Assembly: GCA_030765065.1 (NCBI GenBank)
Contig: CM060980.1
Coordinates: 59,938,364-60,002,363 of the forward strand
Origin: Deroplatys truncata
Taxonomy: Eukaryota; Arthropoda; Insecta; Mantodea; Mantidae
Reading direction: 5' to 3'
Length of the DNA: 64,000 nt
Below are positions 24,150-35,657 of this stretch, one piece after another. The notes below the pieces were generated by a model. The model did not search any database and was not told the origin of the DNA. It saw only the letters and a program-made list of their open reading frames with translations. Position 1 is the first letter of the stretch. Every line of letters begins with the position of its first letter. A program made the translations under genes and the position numbers.

Positions 24150-25030
24150 TTACTTTACCTTCTTCTTTTCCGCTTCATGGACTAGGCTAATTGCCTGTTC
24201 CGCCATAGCAGTTGTTACTCCATGTTCTAATAAGTCTTCATAAATTCCTTTTACCCTTTGGTTTATAATTAATAGGTAATCTAGTAGAATTCATTCTTTC
24301 CGGGTGTTGCTTCCATTTTGCTTGATATTCCTTGACTTTATTGTTTACTATATGTATAGAATTCTCTTTTTATATCTTCAATACATACTTTATCCATTTT
24401 TTAAAACCTCCTGAGAAAATTCATCTCTCCAGCCAGTGTTCTACATTCCAACTTCTTTGTCATCATCCAGTTTCATGCCCATAAAAATCATAGGAACAGC
24501 CATTGTTTTATAACACTTTAATCTGAGGTATCTTTCCTTGTTTTATGTTTTAAACTTTATGAATAGTTTCGCACATCACTTGGAATCTGCGTACCGTCAC
24601 GTTTATCTCCATTTTTTCTATTTATACTAAAATTGCATTCTAAATAACGCTTGGTCGTTACAGAAAAATTTAGCTATCAGTCACAATTTTTTATCTTACA
24701 CTTTCATTTCATATTTTTCCAAAGTGTTATTATTTTAGTTTAATCTTTATGTATATTAACGTCATATTCTTCACATATCTTATTTAGCCTTCTGTAAACT
24801 ACATTCATAACCATATTCTTATTATTGTAACGTCGTCAGCATATGGTAAAATAGCTCAACTAAATCTATTTAATTTTATTCCCGTAGTGAAGTATTTTTA
24901 TTCTTCTGGAAAGATGTCATTCATAAATAAATTAAACAGTATAGTTGATATACTACACCACTGTCTTACTCCTTTATTAATTTATACTGGCTTTACCTTG
25001 GAAGGAAAGTATATCAACTGCAGTTGCAGC
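24150..25030 (-). pseudogene. RTE-type LINE remnant with RT palm motif
   Basis: Separate from the LINE to its left. Minus-strand frames give GVRQWCSISTILFNLFMNDI (about 24985-24925), the usual GVRQGC..SP..FN motif, followed by LPYADDVTII at 24822-24851, the YADD catalytic centre of reverse transcriptase. Downstream EINVTVRRFQVM fits the region after the palm. Near 24330-24270 KWKQHPERMNSTRLP and INYKPKGKRN match the C-terminal W..H..RM...RLP..L.YKP.G.R motif of RTE-type elements. Many stops lie between the blocks. A deletion must separate the palm block from the C-terminal block, since the distance is short. Confidence 0.75.
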
Positions 25031-25710
25031 AAGGGCAGCGGCCTAGTTGATAAAGAAAACAACAAAAGCATTATTAGCTTTTGAGGCAACTCTGCTAACG
25101 TCAAGCTTTGACATTAACTTCAGCACTAAAAGTTGGCTTTATAAAGAACAAAAACCCAGAGATGTTTATTTAGCACAGGTCGTAGATTTAACAGTACATG
25201 TGACATATGAATACTTTGTTATAAAAGGTATTGTGGCGGTTAACGTTCATCTCCGAGACACGGGTGCCTTAAAATAAATATTGTGCCAGTAGTACACCTA
25301 ATCGTAGCACCTGTTTTGTTTCCTTTTAAGTGCAACATAACTTGTGTAATGCATTAAATAAAGGAGTAATAACCTGCGTAGTCTTTTTATGTTTGCAGAT
25401 ATATCCAAATAAAAACTTTTGTAATGGGCTGATCGTATCAAGTACATTCTTCAGTGATAACATTCTTGAAGGAAAACAAATGCCTTAGAAGAAAACGACA
25501 ACTCAAAGTCTTAGAACTTTTAGGTTTAAAGGTTTACTTGCCTTCAGTATCTCAATAATTGCTTTAGTTGGAAGAAATTTATCCATGTGCAGTTCTTATA
25601 AACCTCAACATTTTCATTAATAGTCCTTAATCTTGGTTGTGACCTCTCTCTCTAAAGAAAGGTCATTCTGAGTTAAAGGGAATACAGATTATTTAAAACA
25701 ATATTAACTA
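25031..25710. other. No recognised feature
   Basis: AT-rich spacer. Short ORFs at 25047 and 24887 lack family motifs; the latter overlaps the antisense of the RT motif. Confidence 0.4.
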
Positions 25711-26505
25711 GTGAAAAGGTAGATTCAGAAATTGAAAAATGCAATGGTATAGCCTGGATTTGAACCACGGATCTTCCGGTTTCCGTCCATTTATTCTAAC
25801 TTACTGAGTTATCATGGCAAAATGCCGATATTAAATTAAATTCCCCAACTGACTTACATTGACCTAATTGTTGGTTCAACTGTGAAGCCCGGGACTTAAA
25901 GTGACATTGTAAGTCAACATTGGGGTATGTCTTCTTAAAACAATTAATTTGAGGGACAAAATTCCATATACGTAAAGGATCCATGGATCTTTTCAGTGAA
26001 GGTTCAATGAATCTTTTCAATGAATTGGATCTTTTGAATGATCTTTCGATCTGTTATTTATAGTGAATATCTTAATACACTTTAAACATTTTAAACACAT
26101 TTCATATTCTAAGCCTAACCTAACCTACCATAGCGCTTGGGTGTAATGCGTTAGGTATATGAAAAGTATTTAAAATGTTTAAAATGTTTAAGGTGAAATA
26201 AAATGTTCACTATAAATAACAGATCGAAGGATCATTCAAAAGATCCGATTCATTGAAAAGATTCATGAAACTTTCACTGAAAAGATCCGTGGATCATTTA
26301 CGTATACGGAATAATAGCGAATTTGAGATCTTCCTGTGGTTTACCGGGGAAAATGTGAGTCAGTTGGTGAATTTAATGTCCTACAGGCAAGTTTTCCTTG
26401 ATAGCTCAGTTGATTAAAGCAACCGGACGGAAACCGAAAGTTCCATGGTTCATATCCCGACTAGCATTAAATATTTCAATCATCTTATTTTACCTTTCCA
26501 ACCTT
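25711..26505. mobile_element. Foldback element with tRNA-like ends
   Basis: The left half (25711-26103) and the reverse complement of the right half (about 26147-26505) match along nearly their whole length, for example GAACCACGGATCTTCCGG against GAACCATGGAACTTTCGG and TTTTGAATGATCTTTCGATC against TTTTGAATGATCCTTCGATC. A loop of about 45 bp contains CCTAACCTAACC. Each arm's outer part is tRNA-like: at 26401 TAGCTCAGTTGATT (A box) and at 26445 ATGGTTCATATCCC (B box), mirrored at about 25755-25810. GATCTTTTnAATGAAT units repeat inside the arms (25975-26045). It could be a head-to-head SINE pair or a true foldback transposon. No ORF. Confidence 0.75.
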
Positions 26506-27138
26506 ATCCAACATATGCTTGTGTGGAAGAACAATTAATTACCGGTAATAATTAGTGTTCGTGCCAGGCTTTTCTTTGTAGTAAACATATAATCTGACTA
26601 CCGAAGTACCTAATACTCAGAGGGGATGATAAACCAAACACACAAGGTAACATTCGATGCTCTCCTAAAACAAGCATACCAACCTGAGGCCATGGGTGAT
26701 GGTGTACGCTTAAGCGCCCTGTCGGAGTGGAGCAGTTTACCAGAAAAATAGAAGAGACGGATGGTGACTACCTGAGAGGTGCAACACACTTGACAACTTG
26801 AAAGAAAGTTATAATGAAAGAGTGAGCAGTAACAATGACATTATAAATTTAGTTATCTCCAATTAAAGATCTGAGTACCAGGGAAAGAGAACTTACTTAT
26901 AGTTAACAAAATTTAGGGAATTTTAGCTGCGTAAAAGTTAGGGATACCTAGCGTTTCCTTTTGCAAAAGGCATAGTACCTTTTTTTTAATTCAAATTATT
27001 GAATGCAATTATTACACTAGTCTGCATGATATCGTATGACTGAAAACTAATAAGTGATTCTGACTCACATTTTTATGCTGACTTCAGAACTGCTTTTAGT
27101 TTTTTTCTATCACGTACAGTTTTTTTCACAATTTACAG
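26506..27138. other. No recognised feature
   Basis: Unassigned. The final bases before 27139 form a T/C-rich tract ending TTTACAG, a plausible splice acceptor for the ORF remnant that follows. Confidence 0.4.
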
Positions 27139-27994
27139 GAAATTTCCCTTCATTACACAAGACAAATTAAATGCTGGAATTTTTGTTGGTCCTCAAATAA
27201 AGAAATTGATGAAGGATGAAGATTTTGTGAAGACAATGAATGAGATAGAAATAGAAGTATGAACCGCCTTCCGATCAGTTACTGAAAACTTCTTAGGCAA
27301 TAACAAAGATCCTAATTACAAGGCCACTGTCGAAACAATGTTGGAAAATTTCAAGATGGGTTGTAACATGAGTGTAAAGGTGCATTTTCTGCATTCACAT
27401 ATCGACTACTTTCCACAAAATCTGGGACATTAGATTAGATTAGATTAGATTGTATTCTGTGAGTTCACTAGCAGCCATAAAGGCTTGTGAACATAGAACA
27501 TGTCAAGGAAATGTACAAACATTACATATAAACATAAATATTACATAGAATATGGAACATTTGAAATAAAATAACACATACTATATGCGTGTCAAGGAAA
27601 TGTACAATAAAGTTACATATATACATAAATATTACATAGTATACAGAACATTTAAAATAAAATAAAGACATATTATATACAAAACGAAACAAATCAAGTG
27701 TAATTTTGTACAGAGTTGAATACCTCCTTACTGTTATAAGGTTAACATACGTATAGGCAATAACAGTTATTTTAACATTCACTAGGATTTTACCTTTGTT
27801 CGTCTGATCATTTTCTTCTATTTAGTGAAGAGCAGGGTGAACGTTTTCACCAAGATATTAAGGAAATGGAGAGGAGGTACCAGGGGAGATGGAATGAAAC
27901 TATGATGACTGACTACTGTTGGATGTTGAGGAGGCACAGTCATCTTCAAGGATCTGCAAGGAAGTCAAAGAAGAGAAAGTTTGAAAGAAATTAA
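27139..27994 (+). pseudogene. Decayed member of a multicopy arthropod ORF family
   Basis: The frame from 27139, after an acceptor-like TTTACAG, reads KFPFITQDKLNAGIFVGPQ, then KKLMKDEDFVKTMNE. It meets an in-frame TGA at 27260 where a Trp codon is expected, then continues NFLGNNKDPNYKATVETM and VHFLHSHIDYFPQNLG to about 27427. About 400 bp are interposed. The frame resumes at 27826 with EEQGERFHQDIKEMERRYQG and RWNETMMTDYCWMLRR, ending at TAA 27992 with AATAAA right behind. I recall very similar LHFLHSHL..FP.NLG...EEQGERFHQDI proteins as multicopy, uncharacterised, probably transposon-related ORFs in arthropods; their function is unknown to me. The interposed DNA ends in a pyrimidine tract and AG (27810-27825), so it may be an intron whose donor has decayed. 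Confidence 0.65.
27431..27790 (-). repeat. (AATCT)n-tailed repeat with an internal tandem duplication
   Basis: Lies between the two halves of the ORF remnant. It opens with TTAGA units (27430-27452), typical on the minus strand of an (AATCT)n retroelement tail. A segment of about 95 bp then occurs twice in tandem (CATGTCAAGGAAATGTACAA at about 27498 and CGTGTCAAGGAAATGTACAA at about 27590). A LINE 3' end inserted into an intron is likely, but no coding part is present. Confidence 0.5.
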
Positions 27995-28555
27995 ATAAAA
28001 CACTTTGGCTTCATGTTTTGTTAAAATATCGTCATGAAATAAATTAGGGGAGTTCTTGAGAGTTCTTAAAATGTTTCTTGAATAAAAACTTACCTTGTGT
28101 GAAATGGTATTTAGATAATTTTCTACGCTCATTAGTAAAATTGTCAAAACATTATTTATTTTGTTAAAAACCTGACGTGATAGGAAAAAACGAAGTTATT
28201 TCTGAAATCAGAATAAAAACTTGATTCAAGAACACCTACTTTTATCATCTGATAAAAATTTTGAAAATGCAGACTAGTGTTATTATTATTGTGTTTAAGT
28301 GACCGTTATTTCCCTGCGTCCATCCTACTACTGATGATTACCCTAGATTCACTATTAGTTTTTGACACTCCCGCTAATATTTACTCAAATAAAGGAAGAA
28401 TAATAAAAATGTAGAACATTATATGATTAATTGTAGCTGTGTGTTGGTTGTATTTGTAAGGAAACACTACGTTTCCGTTGTGCACATATAATTACAGCGC
28501 AAGATAGGTATATGTTTTTATAAGGATCACCTCATTTCTTTATTCTTTAAAGAGC
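27995..28555. other. No recognised feature
   Basis: AT-rich spacer before AHR copy H. Confidence 0.4.
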
Positions 28556-29337
28556 AAAAAAAATTGATGTAATACATTTACATGACCTTCTCTACTCTTT
28601 AGTGTTTATTAGTGGATATACAAACTATTTTTACTAAAGCTTATGTTTCTGTCTACTATGTTTTAAACCAAATAAACCTTTGCAGAAATATCTACATTAC
28701 ACATTTCGTTATAGATATAAATAGAATAGCGAGATTCAAATATTTAAGAAGGATGCTATATGCTGGCCTTAAAATTCCAAACTGTTTGTATACAATCGCG
28801 AGAAACAGCTGAATGTTGAAAGGACTTTAAGAAAATGACTAAGAAATGAGCAATTCGAACCATTAATAACGGATTTCTCAGAAAAGGTTTATGGCACAAA
28901 AAAGTTATTTGAAATAAATTGTGTGTTTCAAAGAGATCTACATTTTTTGTGTAGTACGTTTTCGTCTATGGCTTAACGTTTACCAGTTATACGAGATTAT
29001 AGAAAATTAGAGGATTCCACAGGCTATTTCCAGAAAATTCAAAACAAACATTTTATTTGTCATGTAAATAATCTTTAATATATGTTATTTTAATACAAAT
29101 TGTTAGAGCTCTTTTTAGGAAATAAAATTTTTCGAAAAATATTATATGTAAAAGGTAGTTGGGGTGGGGCATTTTCTTGAAAGTTTTCGTGTCGCATTCT
29201 TGGAAGATACTGATTCTAAAAATACTTTTTTTATTCAATTGACCTCAAAACACGTATTTCTGGTGAAATCTCGGTAACGAATGTTGGGGTGGAATGTAAT
29301 ACCTTTTCTATCTACCATGTACGTGGTAGAGACGGTA
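28556..29337 (+). mobile_element. AHR repeat copy H
   Basis: Starts ATTGATGTAATACATTTACATG, then CTTCTCTACTC, and ends with the hairpin CTACCA-TGTACG-TGGTAG and AGACGGTAA. The terminal hairpin differs from copies A and D at paired positions but still pairs. The CA tract is deleted between GATACTGATTCTAAAAA and TACTTTTTTTATTC. Older subfamily. Confidence 0.75.
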
Positions 29338-32229
29338 ATAAAACTTGAAAATTTTCGTACGTTTTGTTTATAAATTAAATATTTGGTTGTAATGTGTATT
29401 TCTAGCCTCACTAGTAAAGCTCATCCTAGTTGTTATCCCGTCAGCATATGAAACGCAACTGAAATATAGCATTATTCGTGTATCACTTAATGTTACTAAT
29501 ATTTAAGTAATGAAGAGCAGCAGAAATAACATAATCAATGCACTGTTATGGCTCGTGTCACGTTTCACTTAGAGTTTGTAATCGCTGTACACAACGGAGA
29601 GGTGATTCATTTGCGTCTGTGTAGTGCCGTTCTCTCGCTAAAGCTCGACGTGCTTTAGTTGGAAAGATGTTCGTCTTTGTCTTTATAATTAAGAATCTGT
29701 TGGTATAGATATTTTGGCGGAATATTAACATATAATATTAAAGTCCAGTAAACAAAAAAACGCATTGAAAGGTGACGACATAAGGTTTATAAGCAAATCT
29801 CACAAAAATATTTTCTATGAAAAATTATTTTCCATATTATTTACGTTGCGCACTATTTAAAATGACAGATGTTATGAAATCTGTATATATTCGTAGGTTT
29901 GGTAGCGATGAGTCCGCATCTTTTACCTGTAGAGAGTCGTACCAGAAGATGTGATTGTGATGGCCGTAATTATTGCCAGGAGGATATAAATAATTAAATA
30001 TAGAAATAAGCGTAAGATAAGGAAATAATTGAAATAAATAATCTCCGTATATTACGTTAATGTAACAAGCTTGAGTTGAAAGAATTGTCCGAAGAAAAGG
30101 GTTATTAGTGTGTCAGGTTAAGCAAAATCATTAGCAACAGCCGAATAACGAACGCGTTAGCATAAACGTTCCTGGAGTGAAGTTACGACTGGGTTCGGTA
30201 CGTTTGAACAGTCATGTAGGTCAGAATTCTGTAAAAGAGAAGGTTCCGCATAGTAACAGTGTCAGAGACGCACTGTAGAGTTTTTAGTATTGGGCCGCAT
30301 ATGTAGAAACATTGGTAGGGGTATTGGTATGTGGGCGGAGGTTAGGTTAATAAAAGAGCGTGCATTGCTAAAATTGGCGTCTTTCTTTTCTTCGTGTACA
30401 GCCTTAGGGACTTACAGTCTTTTACGGTGATCGGCAGCTCGTAACGTCTCAGACCGCGTTATCAGTTATTTAGTAGTAGTTATTTTTATTGCGGAAAGTT
30501 ATTTCAAACTGCAAAATCGAAATGCAGAAGTTAGCAGCTATAATAATTCAACTGTTATAGTTTCGAGTGCTACCATTCATAATCAGTTTCAATCTTTATC
30601 TTAAAACGGTCAGCAACTCGCTTCAGTAGCACATTAAATTTTTCAGTCAATTAAAACTTGTGATATACTTTCACACTACGTCCACACATACCCAGAGAAA
30701 CATCTCATAGCCCACCACTGTAGCAGCTGGCAGCAGAATCAACAGTAGATATTGATGCAAAGGGTATGGCTTCAAATTATAGCACCGAGTACGGCTTCAG
30801 TGATAACTGATAACGCAAATTTGTTATGGAAATTTGAAGACTATTTATTTTGTAGATTCGATGATAATCTTGATTATAATAACAGTTTTGCAAATATAGA
30901 GCCATATTAATGTCTATCCCTGTTTAACACATCACAAATTATATAAAAGCTTGCAACATGTAATAAACTTTAAGCGCTTATTGCGTAATGGACGGACAAG
31001 ATGCCGGCTTTTCCAATTATTTAAACAATACTTATTTACCTGAACCCCATTGATATAAAAACCACTTTTCGTTCCTCCTTCTCTGATATTCTACTCATTG
31101 ATCCAGGGTATTCCTCGAAGTTTGTATAGAATAAATGTACTCAAATAATTTCCAAAGCATGCTTTGTGTTTTATATGGTAGTTCAGGCTGCCCACATACG
31201 AAACCAGTGCTATCCTTCATGATGTTTCACAAATTTGTGTCACATTACAAGCAAATTTAGTAAAAAATGTGAACCATTTGTTGTTTTTGAGAGTTTTAGC
31301 ATTTTAGAACACTTATAACTTGTGCTTTGTTATACTTGTACTGTTGTACAATTGGTTTTTTTTAATATGAAAAATTTTAAAGCCACAAATAGCTATTTAA
31401 TTCGTCATTTACCATTTAGGTAAGCACCGCATTGAACTTTAAAACTCCATTTTTCACAATTCTTTCTTTTCATCATTTTTCAATATTCAAAATTCTGCTT
31501 GGACCACAACATATAATTTGTTAGCTTTAAATTTTCAGATGAGCTTTATGAATTTAGATTTAAACATTATGTGTAGTAGTTAATAAAATATATCAATTAG
31601 TTCAATTGAAGTTAACCCACAATGAAAGGTTGAAAAAATTCAATAACATGTGAACGATTTTTTTTCTCTTACACTAATTAAAATTAAGAAAAACCTGCAC
31701 GGTTTGTATATTAAGTCAAATTAAAAACTTGGGAGCGATACGTTAAACCGTAGGATTCAGGAGAATTCCATATCACCATATCAAAAAATGATTAATTATG
31801 AAGAAAAAGTTGGTATCTTAACAACGGTTTGACATAGCTCGTTAAAATCTTGTGTGCACTATATAGTTTATGTTTTGAGTTTATATTAAAGGGATCAAAC
31901 GAATCCAAATAAAATTATAGATTTTTTTGTATTTAGACACATACATTGTCTTAAGCTCCTTTAAAATAAGCATGGAATGAATGTTACATATAATATATGA
32001 ATAAAAATATACAACATAAATTTGAACACTAAGAATGAACTTAATTTCCGCCAATTATATTGTTTTATTATCTCCATTAGCACTTAGCGTATTATGATAA
32101 TTGTAAGTAAGAAACTTTAAACAATTGCAGAGCTCAGAATTCAATAATAAATAAGGTTTCAAGTTTAAGAACTTAAGTTTAAATCAAATTTAGATATTTA
32201 AATACTATTAGCATTAATGATAAATTCGG
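29338..32229. other. No recognised gene in 2.9 kb
   Basis: AT-rich throughout. A less AT-rich part at about 29560-30480 contains AATAAAAGAGCG (30349) and could be a decayed LTR or a 3' end, but no partner repeat is visible. No supported ORF. Confidence 0.4.
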
Positions 32230-32390
32230 AAATTACAGGCGAAAATGGAAAGAGCATTTAGAAAGAATGAGCAACTCAGTATTGACAAAACAAATGTAGG
32301 CCAGTGGGAATAAGATCAATGGAAGGACCCAGGAGGAAATGGTTGGAAGATCTTCGAATACGGAACAGCCAGTTTCTGCCTATAGAGTAG
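32230..32390 (+). pseudogene. RTE-type LINE C-terminal scrap
   Basis: The plus strand reads YRRKWKEHLERMSNSVLTKQM, then a stop, then ASGNKINGRTQEEMVG. This matches the W..H..RM...L..Q...Y.P.G.R motif at the C-terminus of RTE-type elements, also seen at 24.3 kb and 55.5 kb. Confidence 0.6.
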
Positions 32391-32974
32391 AATAAGAAGT
32401 TTAAGAATATAACTTTTCTTATTTATAAGAAGTATAATATAAGCATAAAGATCTTCCTCGTTTATTTGAACAATTAGGGACCAAATCACCTTACAGAACT
32501 AATTATGCTTTAAGAACCTGAAACCATAATGTTTACTCGCTTAACCAACTTAATCGTTGCCTTTTTATTGTGAAACAAATTAGAATGCTAATTTATCACA
32601 TAATAAAGGTTTATAAACTTAAGCTGTAGAAAAATGGTCGATTTAAAAACCTTAAGAGCCCTAAGCATATCTCAATGTCATTTAGTTTGCTGGAGAGAGC
32701 CGAGACAAGGCCTGTAGATTCCCTCCGAGATAAACACTTTTACAGCTTATAAATATGCTTAAAATATTTTAACAATTTTATGTAATGTTGTGTGCCGCAG
32801 AAAGGAATGCCCATTAATGTGACGTGCTTGATTTCAATAGATTTCCGCGCCAAGAACATATTTTAACATCAACGTCATGTTTCTGAAAGCGAATCCAGCC
32901 AATATATCGAATGCCTGAACATGATAACACATAAATATACATGCCAAAAACATTGTAAAGGAATGTTACATCTT
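32391..32974. other. No recognised feature
   Basis: AT-rich spacer. Confidence 0.4.
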
Positions 32975-33345
32975 TTCTCGTGTTGGTCAGTGGGTGGGTG
33001 GAAGGTTGCGATGATCGTGGGACACCGATGACGTCACGAGGATGGGGCGGGGTGGCTGCGGGGCCCCCCTGTCGTGAACAACCAGTAGGACTACTCCAGG
33101 AGGTTTTTCGAGATTGGAATCAAACTATAAATATTGTCACAACTACTGCACCACCCCCTCCACTTCTCTTTTTCTCTTCCATCGTGTTTTCCATCTCTTT
33201 TCGTCCCTAATCTCGAAGGGCACTTGTTTGTTTGTCGTGTTTCGTGTTTTCATCGTTAATTTTTCGACATGTTGCACCGGTCTGAGAAGTGTAAAACATC
33301 GTGGAAACAAACAAGTGCGAGAACTGTGATATATGCTCTTTTAGG
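32975..33345 (+). promoter_or_regulatory. GC-rich, TATA-bearing segment with a long hairpin; function unproven
   Basis: A G/C-rich block (33040-33072) is followed by CTATAAAT at 33125 and a pyrimidine-rich stretch. A 14-bp inverted repeat follows: GCACTTGTTTGTTT at 33220-33233 pairs with AAACAAACAAGTGC at 33305-33318 across about 71 bases, with weaker pairing extending inward. It stands out from the AT-rich surroundings. It could be a relic promoter or exon, or part of an unrecognised repeat. No transcript is proven. Confidence 0.3.
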
Positions 33346-33611
33346 CAATCTTCGAACACACATATAAATGCACTGGCCAGTACTCATTTAATTTCTTCTT
33401 CAAAGTAAAAATATTTATCGAAAATTTGACAAATTAACCTCATAATACTGAGTAAATTTTCGTGAAACTTGCCCTAGTTGACTTTTCTCCAAATTTCAGA
33501 GCACATCTACACCAAAAATTACTTGTGTTTTCCGAAATGTAGCATAACAAGAAAATACTTTTTTTCCCTTTAAGTATTGCAATTGCGTTTTCTGGCGGTG
33601 TTACGCTATAA
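33346..33611. other. No recognised feature
   Basis: AT-rich spacer leading into AHR copy I. Confidence 0.4.
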
Positions 33612-33690
33612 TGTGTTACATTCTAACCACTATACTTTATTTTTATAAGCTATTAGAAACTATTTTTACGAAAGTTTATTTTTCTATCTA
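33612..33690 (+). mobile_element. AHR repeat copy I, left part
   Basis: ATGTGTTACATTCTAACC and GAAACTATTTTTACGAAAGTTT match the start of older-subfamily copy H. The match stops at a TA dinucleotide (33689-33690) where a Tc1/mariner-like element is inserted; the remainder is at 35658-36245. Confidence 0.7.
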
Positions 33691-34325
33691 TCGAGAGAAG
33701 TAAGAATCGACTGCACGGTGTTTTTTCACTGGACGTGCGGATACATCATTCCGCGCTATTGCTGCTGCAATCAAGCTCACACTAGTGACGCGGCTTTCCT
33801 CTGCTCTGGCTCTACAATACTGAGTTATGGTGTAATTTAGTTATTGCGAGTTATTATTATTTTGTCCTGTATTTAGTTACGAAGTATATTATGGCTCAGT
33901 ATATGTTTTCTACTGCGCAGCGTGTATTCACTTATGATTCGTATATGTTTAACTCAGTCAGCTCGGTAAGTGGAAATGCGATTTGCAGAACGATTTACGG
34001 ATCTTAAAGTTCCAGGTTGTAAAACAGTCCATATACCCTACAATAAATTTCAGGGCACAGGAAGTGTTCAATCTAAGAAACCTAAAAGACAGCATAGGGT
34101 TCTTACCGAAGAAACATTAGACGACGTCGGTCATCTTTTGGAGATTTCCCTCCAAAAATCGCTTAGGCGTCTTTCACAAAAGGCAGGCATTTTTTAAGGC
34201 TCTGTGTAAAGAACTACTAAATTGTTTAATTAAAACCACTGTATCACATGCTCTTCACTAGCTGATCCTGCAGTTAGCGTTCATTTTGTGAGCGAAATCT
34301 AAATAGTGTATACAATGGCGAAATA

Positions 34326-34905
34326 CAGAGAGAGCCAAAGAACTACGAACCGGCTGCGTGGTGTTTTTCCTGTCCGCGTCCTCGGCGCACGTTGCCATCT
34401 ACCGCTGTCATAAATAGGCGCAGATGAAACCATACAACATTTTTAAAACTGCCTTTATAGGCTTTACTTACCAACTTTATGAAAGGAGATGCTGAAACTG
34501 GCCACCGTCGTTGTCCATACATTTTTGGCACCTCTTTAGGAAACTATCCATCACTCGCCGTAGTTCACGTTGAGAAATGCTGACAATTTCCTGGCGGATA
34601 TTTTGTTTTAATTCTTTCAGTGTGTGTGTGTGTGGGTTTGTCTTGTACACTTTGTTTTAAGTTACCCCAGGGAAAGAAATCGCAGGGGGTTAGATCAGGG
34701 GACCCAGGGGGCCACAAATCTCTACTAATAATTCTGTCCTCAAACACTCTTTCATAAAGTTGTTACGTAAAGCCTTTAAAAGTAGTTTTAAAAATGTATG
34801 GTTTCATACGCGCCTTTCTATGATAGTGGCAGGCGGCAACGAGCGCCGAGGACCCGGACAGGAAAAACACCGCGTAGCCGGTTCCTAATCTTTTGACTCT
34901 CCCTA
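34326..34905 (-). mobile_element. 580-bp deletion derivative (MITE-like) of the same mariner-like family
   Basis: TA is present at both borders (34324-34325 and 34906-34907). The termini are inverted repeats of roughly 70 bp: AACCGGCTGCGTGGTGTTTT at about 34350 against AACCGGCTACGCGGTGTTTT read from the right. Minus-strand coding traces are only C-terminal: VFEDRIISRDLWPPGSPDLT, PCDFFPWGNLKQSV, then VPKMYGQRRWPVSA. The N-terminus and most of the DDE domain are deleted. It lies in opposite orientation to its host element. Its similar but less decayed sequence suggests a later insertion. Confidence 0.8.
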
Positions 34906-34951
34906 TACATCCATGTTTAATACATTTCTCGGGCGAGAAAAATGATATAGC

Positions 34952-34953
<2 letters not shown>

Positions 34954-34998
<45 letters not shown>
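34954..34998. repeat. (AT)n microsatellite
   Basis: About 22 AT units inside the outer mariner-like element. Confidence 0.85.
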
Positions 34999-34999
<1 letters not shown>

Positions 35000-35657
35000 C
35001 ACGGATATGTGTGTACACAAAATAATCGTTATTGGACCTCTGACAAACCTAATATTGCTCATGAAGTAATGACGAAAAAATTGGTGTTTGGTACGTCATG
35101 AGTGGAGAAATTTATAGGGCAACAGTTGACGCCCCTACATACTTAAATACAACTTTGCCCCAGTTTTTAGAGAATTAACAGACAGGGAGCAAGTTTTTGC
35201 CTTTTTTCAATAGGGCAACTCTGCAACAGCCTATATGGCCAATATTTTAATGAGAACGATTAGAGTGTGTTTGAGGACATAATTATTAGTAGAGATTTGT
35301 GGCCCCCTCACGTCGGTCCCCCGACCTAACCCACGGCGACTTCTATCTCTGAGGTAAATTTATACAAGTGTACAAGACAAACAAACCACACATCTTGGAA
35401 GAATTAAAACAAAATATCCGCCAGGAAATTGCCAGCATTTCTCAATGTGAACTACGGAGACTGACGGATAATTTCTTAAAGAGGTGCCAAAAATGGATAA
35501 CGACGGTGGCCAGTTTCAGCACTTCCTTTCTTAAAGTTAGGAAGTAAAGCCTTTAAAAGTAGTTTTAAAAACGTTGTATGGTTGCATTCGCGTCATTCTA
35601 TGATAGCCACAGACGGCGAGTGCCGATAACGCGAACAGGAAAAACACGCACAGCTGA

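Larger units (their letters stand above)
33691..35657 (+). mobile_element. Tc1/mariner-like element, decayed, flanked by TA, inserted in AHR copy I
   Basis: Bounded by TA at 33689-33690 and 35658-35659, which would be one TA in the uninterrupted repeat. The ends are imperfect inverted repeats: CTGCACGGTGTTTTTTC near the left, and GAAAAACACGCACAG near the right whose reverse complement reads CTGTGCGTGTTTTTC. Coding traces in order: MAQYMFSTAQRVFTYDSYM (from 33891) and FAERFTDLKVPG, YNKFQGTGSVQSKK, VLTEETLDDVGHLLEIS (to 34195), the helix-turn-helix part; GYVCTQNNRYW (near 35000); a degenerate FFQ.GNSATAYMA block (near 35200); VFEDIIISRDLWPP, then a Gly-for-Cys variant of the LTPCDF motif (near 35320-35340); and the C-terminal FLKRCQKW-like end (35480). 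Many stops: dead. A 580-bp relative is nested at 34326-34905; without it the element is about 1.39 kb, normal for the family. Confidence 0.75.

Noticed and set aside
26104-26146. Interstitial telomere
   Set aside because: Only two adjacent CCTAA units; too few to call.
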